Shown here: positions 61,334-64,000 of the stretch, piece after piece
How the letters are laid out: the number at the start of each line of letters is the position of its first letter
Numbering within the stretch: position 1 is the first letter of the stretch
Source: Argyresthia goedartella
Lineage: Eukaryota > Arthropoda > Insecta > Lepidoptera > Argyresthiidae
Length of the DNA stretch: 64,000 nt
Direction: 5' to 3'
Assembly (NCBI GenBank): GCA_949825045.1
Contig: OX463824.1
Span: 29,358,001 to 29,422,000 of the forward strand
Position numbers and translations under genes: made by a program
Notes under the pieces: model-generated
The model's input: only the letters and a program-made list of their open reading frames with translations
Told to the model about the DNA's origin: nothing
Database searches by the model: none

Positions 61334-61690
61334 AATAGAATAGAATAGAATAGAATGGAAACTTTATTTGCTTATCATGGTGTACATAAGGTGTCTTAAA
61401 TATCTAATGTTGGTTTCACATGATATAACCATAGGTATGCAAATTACAATTTAGTACACAAATTAATTACAAGTCAAATGTAGGTTAATAAAATATGATT
61501 GTAATGTCAGTCCATAATAAAATTAAATTATTTATTATTCTCATGTGTAAGTCAAGTATTCGTTGACTGAATAAAAAGTTGCATTAACGAGCAGAGTTTT
61601 TAATTTATTTTTAAAGGCTTGTAAATGCTCGGTTTTTCTAACATTTTGCGGAAGCTTGTTAAATATTCGGGTTGACATATTGAATATAGC
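61331..61690 (-). pseudogene. CR1-like ORF2 C-terminus and 3' tail, minus strand
   Basis: The minus strand reads IFNMSTRIFNKLPQNVRKTE and HLQAFKNKLKTLLVNATFYS, then VNEYLTYT and a stop (61545-61690). An AT-rich 3' UTR and an ATTCT-type tail (61331-61358) follow. This is the 3' end of a CR1-group element, cut at 61690 by the inverted-repeat element. Confidence 0.82.
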
Positions 61691-62087
61691 AATTTTACCT
61701 GAAAATAAAATTGTTATTATACATACTTACCTGGCTTTAAGCCTAATATTGAGAGTAGCATACTTGACTTCCTTTCCGGTGCGACGAATTTAGCCCTAAA
61801 CAGCTCACTTCCTGTTTAAAACTCCTAAAATACATGTCACATCCGTTTGGAACCTCAGCAACATTGCGCGCGTAAAGTTTCAGAAATGGCGGCAATTGTA
61901 GCCAGCGTTATTGCGCGCGCTCAATTTTCAGGTCATTGGCAACTCAATAAAGAGCTGATCGTGTCTAAGAATGTGTCACGATCATGCAATGCACAGTAAT
62001 GTGCACAGCAGGCAGCGATTTACCTAGGCTTAAAGCCAGGTAAGTATGTATAATAACAATTTTATTTTCAGGTAAAATTGCTATATT
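61683..62087. mobile_element. Foldback element with perfect 61-bp inverted repeats
   Basis: Arms 61683-61743 and 62027-62087 are perfect reverse complements by eye. The spacer is 283 bases, non-coding, with TTGCGCGCG and TTATTGCGCGCGC patches. The outermost arm bases also belong to the CR1-like coding sequence on the left, so the arm was probably copied together with flank. Confidence 0.92.
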
Positions 62088-62097
62088 ATACCTGACG

Positions 62098-64000
62098 TTA
62101 CCTGGCTTTAAGCCTAATATTGAGTAGTGTTTGGTATCGACTGCTGAGTTAAAAACGCCAATGTGATATGACTAGGAGTTCATTAATGGAAACCTTATAT
62201 AAATTATGATACTGAATGTGTATGCATCATCGTGTACGTGATGAAAAGATAGGTTGCGCAAATGCAACTAAAAAATAAGGCAAATAGATATAAACAAACA
62301 CAGACTTAAGAAAGGTCTGATGAAGTCATCTTTTGAAGCCAGCCGAGTTTCGGGCTGGCTAGGTTAGACTTGGTTAGTTAGTTTCTGGCTATCAAGACTC
62401 ATCTGATCTATATGAATCTAAGAATATGCAAAGCTTTACCTCCAGTAGGTTTTCCCTTTAGTCATTACTTACGTACAAGTTCACCGAGATTGGTGCTCGG
62501 TGGTTGGCTGCTAGTTCGCCATTCTGTTCGACGACTACCAAGACTGCAGTTGTGAGGTCAGGATATCAGGTCGGTCGCCTGACCTACGAAACTCGGAGCT
62601 AGAGAATCGAATACGTGTGAAAATTAGTTATTATCATTTGTATCTTGCACAGACAGGGCCAATCTGATTTAAACACAAAACATTGATGAAATTAGTGATT
62701 AGAAGTAGGTATAATCAAATTACAATTGCTGTATTTTGAATTGGGAGTGCGCCTCCTGGATGCATTACCACTGATGTACTTCCACATATGATTGGTCTCT
62801 GCAAAAGACTGGCGAACAACTCTGTAATCTGACTTTAATGATAAAGTTACTCAATTAATCTAAATACCTTTTCGTATCACTTCTGAGAAGAATAGCTAGA
62901 TGTGGCTGATTCTATTACAGGAGCTAGTGTGGCTATCTGACTCAACTGAAGATGCTTCTACAGTGGGTAAGCATAGTGAAAAAGACAAGTTTACGCGTAA
63001 TAAGCATATTTGTAAATGCCTACAGTGATAAAGAAGTTTAGTAACCATCGTATTCAATTATCATTGATCAGATACCTAATACAAGTATCTGAACGCGTTT
63101 TCATTATTACCCGCAGCTGTGTAGACAACATTAACTGAAACCATGTTACCTAGGACTAGACCATAAAAGTCAAATATACATACTTCATTGGGATAGTCCA
63201 GCATGGCCATAACATTCATTAAAATAATAATGTGTAATGGTTATAAAAGTTTTGAAAAACTGTCATTATGCTAGTTCACTGGTAGAAATACCAGGTTGGT
63301 GTCCTAACATAACATAGCGTCACGCCTTTTCCCATACGGGGCGGCAGAGGCACAATGGCGCCCACGCTCAATATGCTAATGTATATCATGCTCAGTCCGA
63401 TATTCAATACTCCATTGCTACTTTATAATTATTATTCCTTTACTATGTAGGTACTCTACGGAACAGCTGTAGAAATATTAAGGAACTCTACTTGTGGGCT
63501 GTATGCCGCACCGGCCACATCCAAGACACATTATGGTTAGATTACCTCGATTTCGTCGACTTGGTTAAAGCTGCCTTTGCTCTTCGCTTGGGATATGTCG
63601 AAGTAAAGCGACTATTGAGAAACAACTAAATAAATAGTGGAGATGTGAAAAAATCACGATGTATATATAATCTCAAATTTATATTAATGTCCTGAGAGAC
63701 TCGAGGACTGTCATCAGCTCCTTTTGGATAATATACTGAAAAGTGCATTCTTACAGCCACTTACCTAGTGAATTATGAAGACCTGCGCGGTCTAGTGACA
63801 CGTAGGTCATTTGTGAGAAGTAATGTAGATAACTTCTCTATATGGCTCCGACAATATCCTGGTGGATAACTGTCTGAATAATATTAGCAGACTATATCTT
63901 TGGATAATGAATCTGAAAGGTGACTGCTACAATGATAATTGTCTGAAGCAGTGAAGTAGGCATATTGCCGACCATATACTGCCGGATTGATGAAAGTAGG
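62098..64000. other. MTIF2 intron 11, repeat-derived, no exon recognised
   Basis: It begins with a direct copy of the inner arm (TTACCTGGCTTTAAGCCTAA, then TATTGAG), so a longer relative of the foldback element may start here. A frame at 63484-63630 (ELYLWAVCRTGHIQDTLWLD...) ends in TAA and has no recognised relative. A candidate exon at 62922-62967 has good splice sites but gives a stop in the MTIF2 frame. The expected MTIF2 domain III sequence is not present before 64000. Confidence 0.5.

Noticed and set aside
62922..62967. Possible MTIF2 exon 12 (good AG and GTAAGC borders)
   Set aside because: Joined in phase 2 after exon 11 it gives a stop at the second codon and does not resemble IF-2 domain III.
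63484..63630. Short open frame ending in TAA
   Set aside because: 48 codons with no motif I recognise, no start or splice logic that fits MTIF2, and location in repeat-derived DNA.

Overview
The window is insect nuclear DNA, probably from a moth or butterfly (Lepidoptera). This rests on the mix of repeats: Jockey, CR1-group, LOA, RTE and Kiri/L2-like non-LTR elements, Pao/BEL LTR elements, a Crypton-type recombinase, Tc1 elements and tRNA-derived SINEs. Several intronic repeat motifs also look like ones I know from Lepidoptera. The host lineage is inference; the element families are read from the encoded proteins.

One host gene was found: the nuclear gene for mitochondrial translation initiation factor 2 (MTIF2), plus strand. 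Eleven coding exons run from 18982 to 61024 in a continuous reading frame of 478 codons. They cover the targeting peptide, IF2 N-terminal region, full GTPase domain (G1, G3, G4 and G5 motifs) and the start of domain II. The C-terminal part lies beyond 64000. Its introns hold almost all the other features; intron 9 alone is 18.4 kb.

1-12724: a Pao/BEL retrotransposon with a tRNA-Tyr-type primer-binding site. A Jockey element sits at the same base in both of its LTR remnants. Jockey copy 1 is cut by the window edge and frameshifted; copy 2 has intact ORF1 and ORF2. The Pao pol lacks integrase and carries a stop and a frameshift. The composite interrupts an older minus-strand CR1-like element (12726-14400). 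A CR1-group (Daphne-like) element follows (14390-18480), then the MTIF2 start.

19454-41878 (introns 3-8): SINEs; an RTE remnant; a CR1-like element with an FP-domain ORF1 and a long ORF2, interrupted by a LOA fragment with a 13-bp target duplication; a remnant with an OTU-protease-like motif beside an endonuclease remnant; inverted-repeat elements; and a second LOA element that appears to enclose a Crypton tyrosine recombinase.

41958-60396 (intron 9): a CR1-like element joined to a Tc1 fragment; a young Pao/BEL element (47472-52682) with 544-bp LTRs, a GTGAC target duplication and two in-frame internal deletions; more CR1-like remains; and a Kiri/L2-like element whose TA-rich tail holds a complete Tc1 element (58239-59987) with an intact DD34E transposase. 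After exon 11 there are decayed tandem copies of that exon, then a perfect 61-bp inverted repeat. No rRNA, tRNA gene, CRISPR array or bacterial-type operon was seen.
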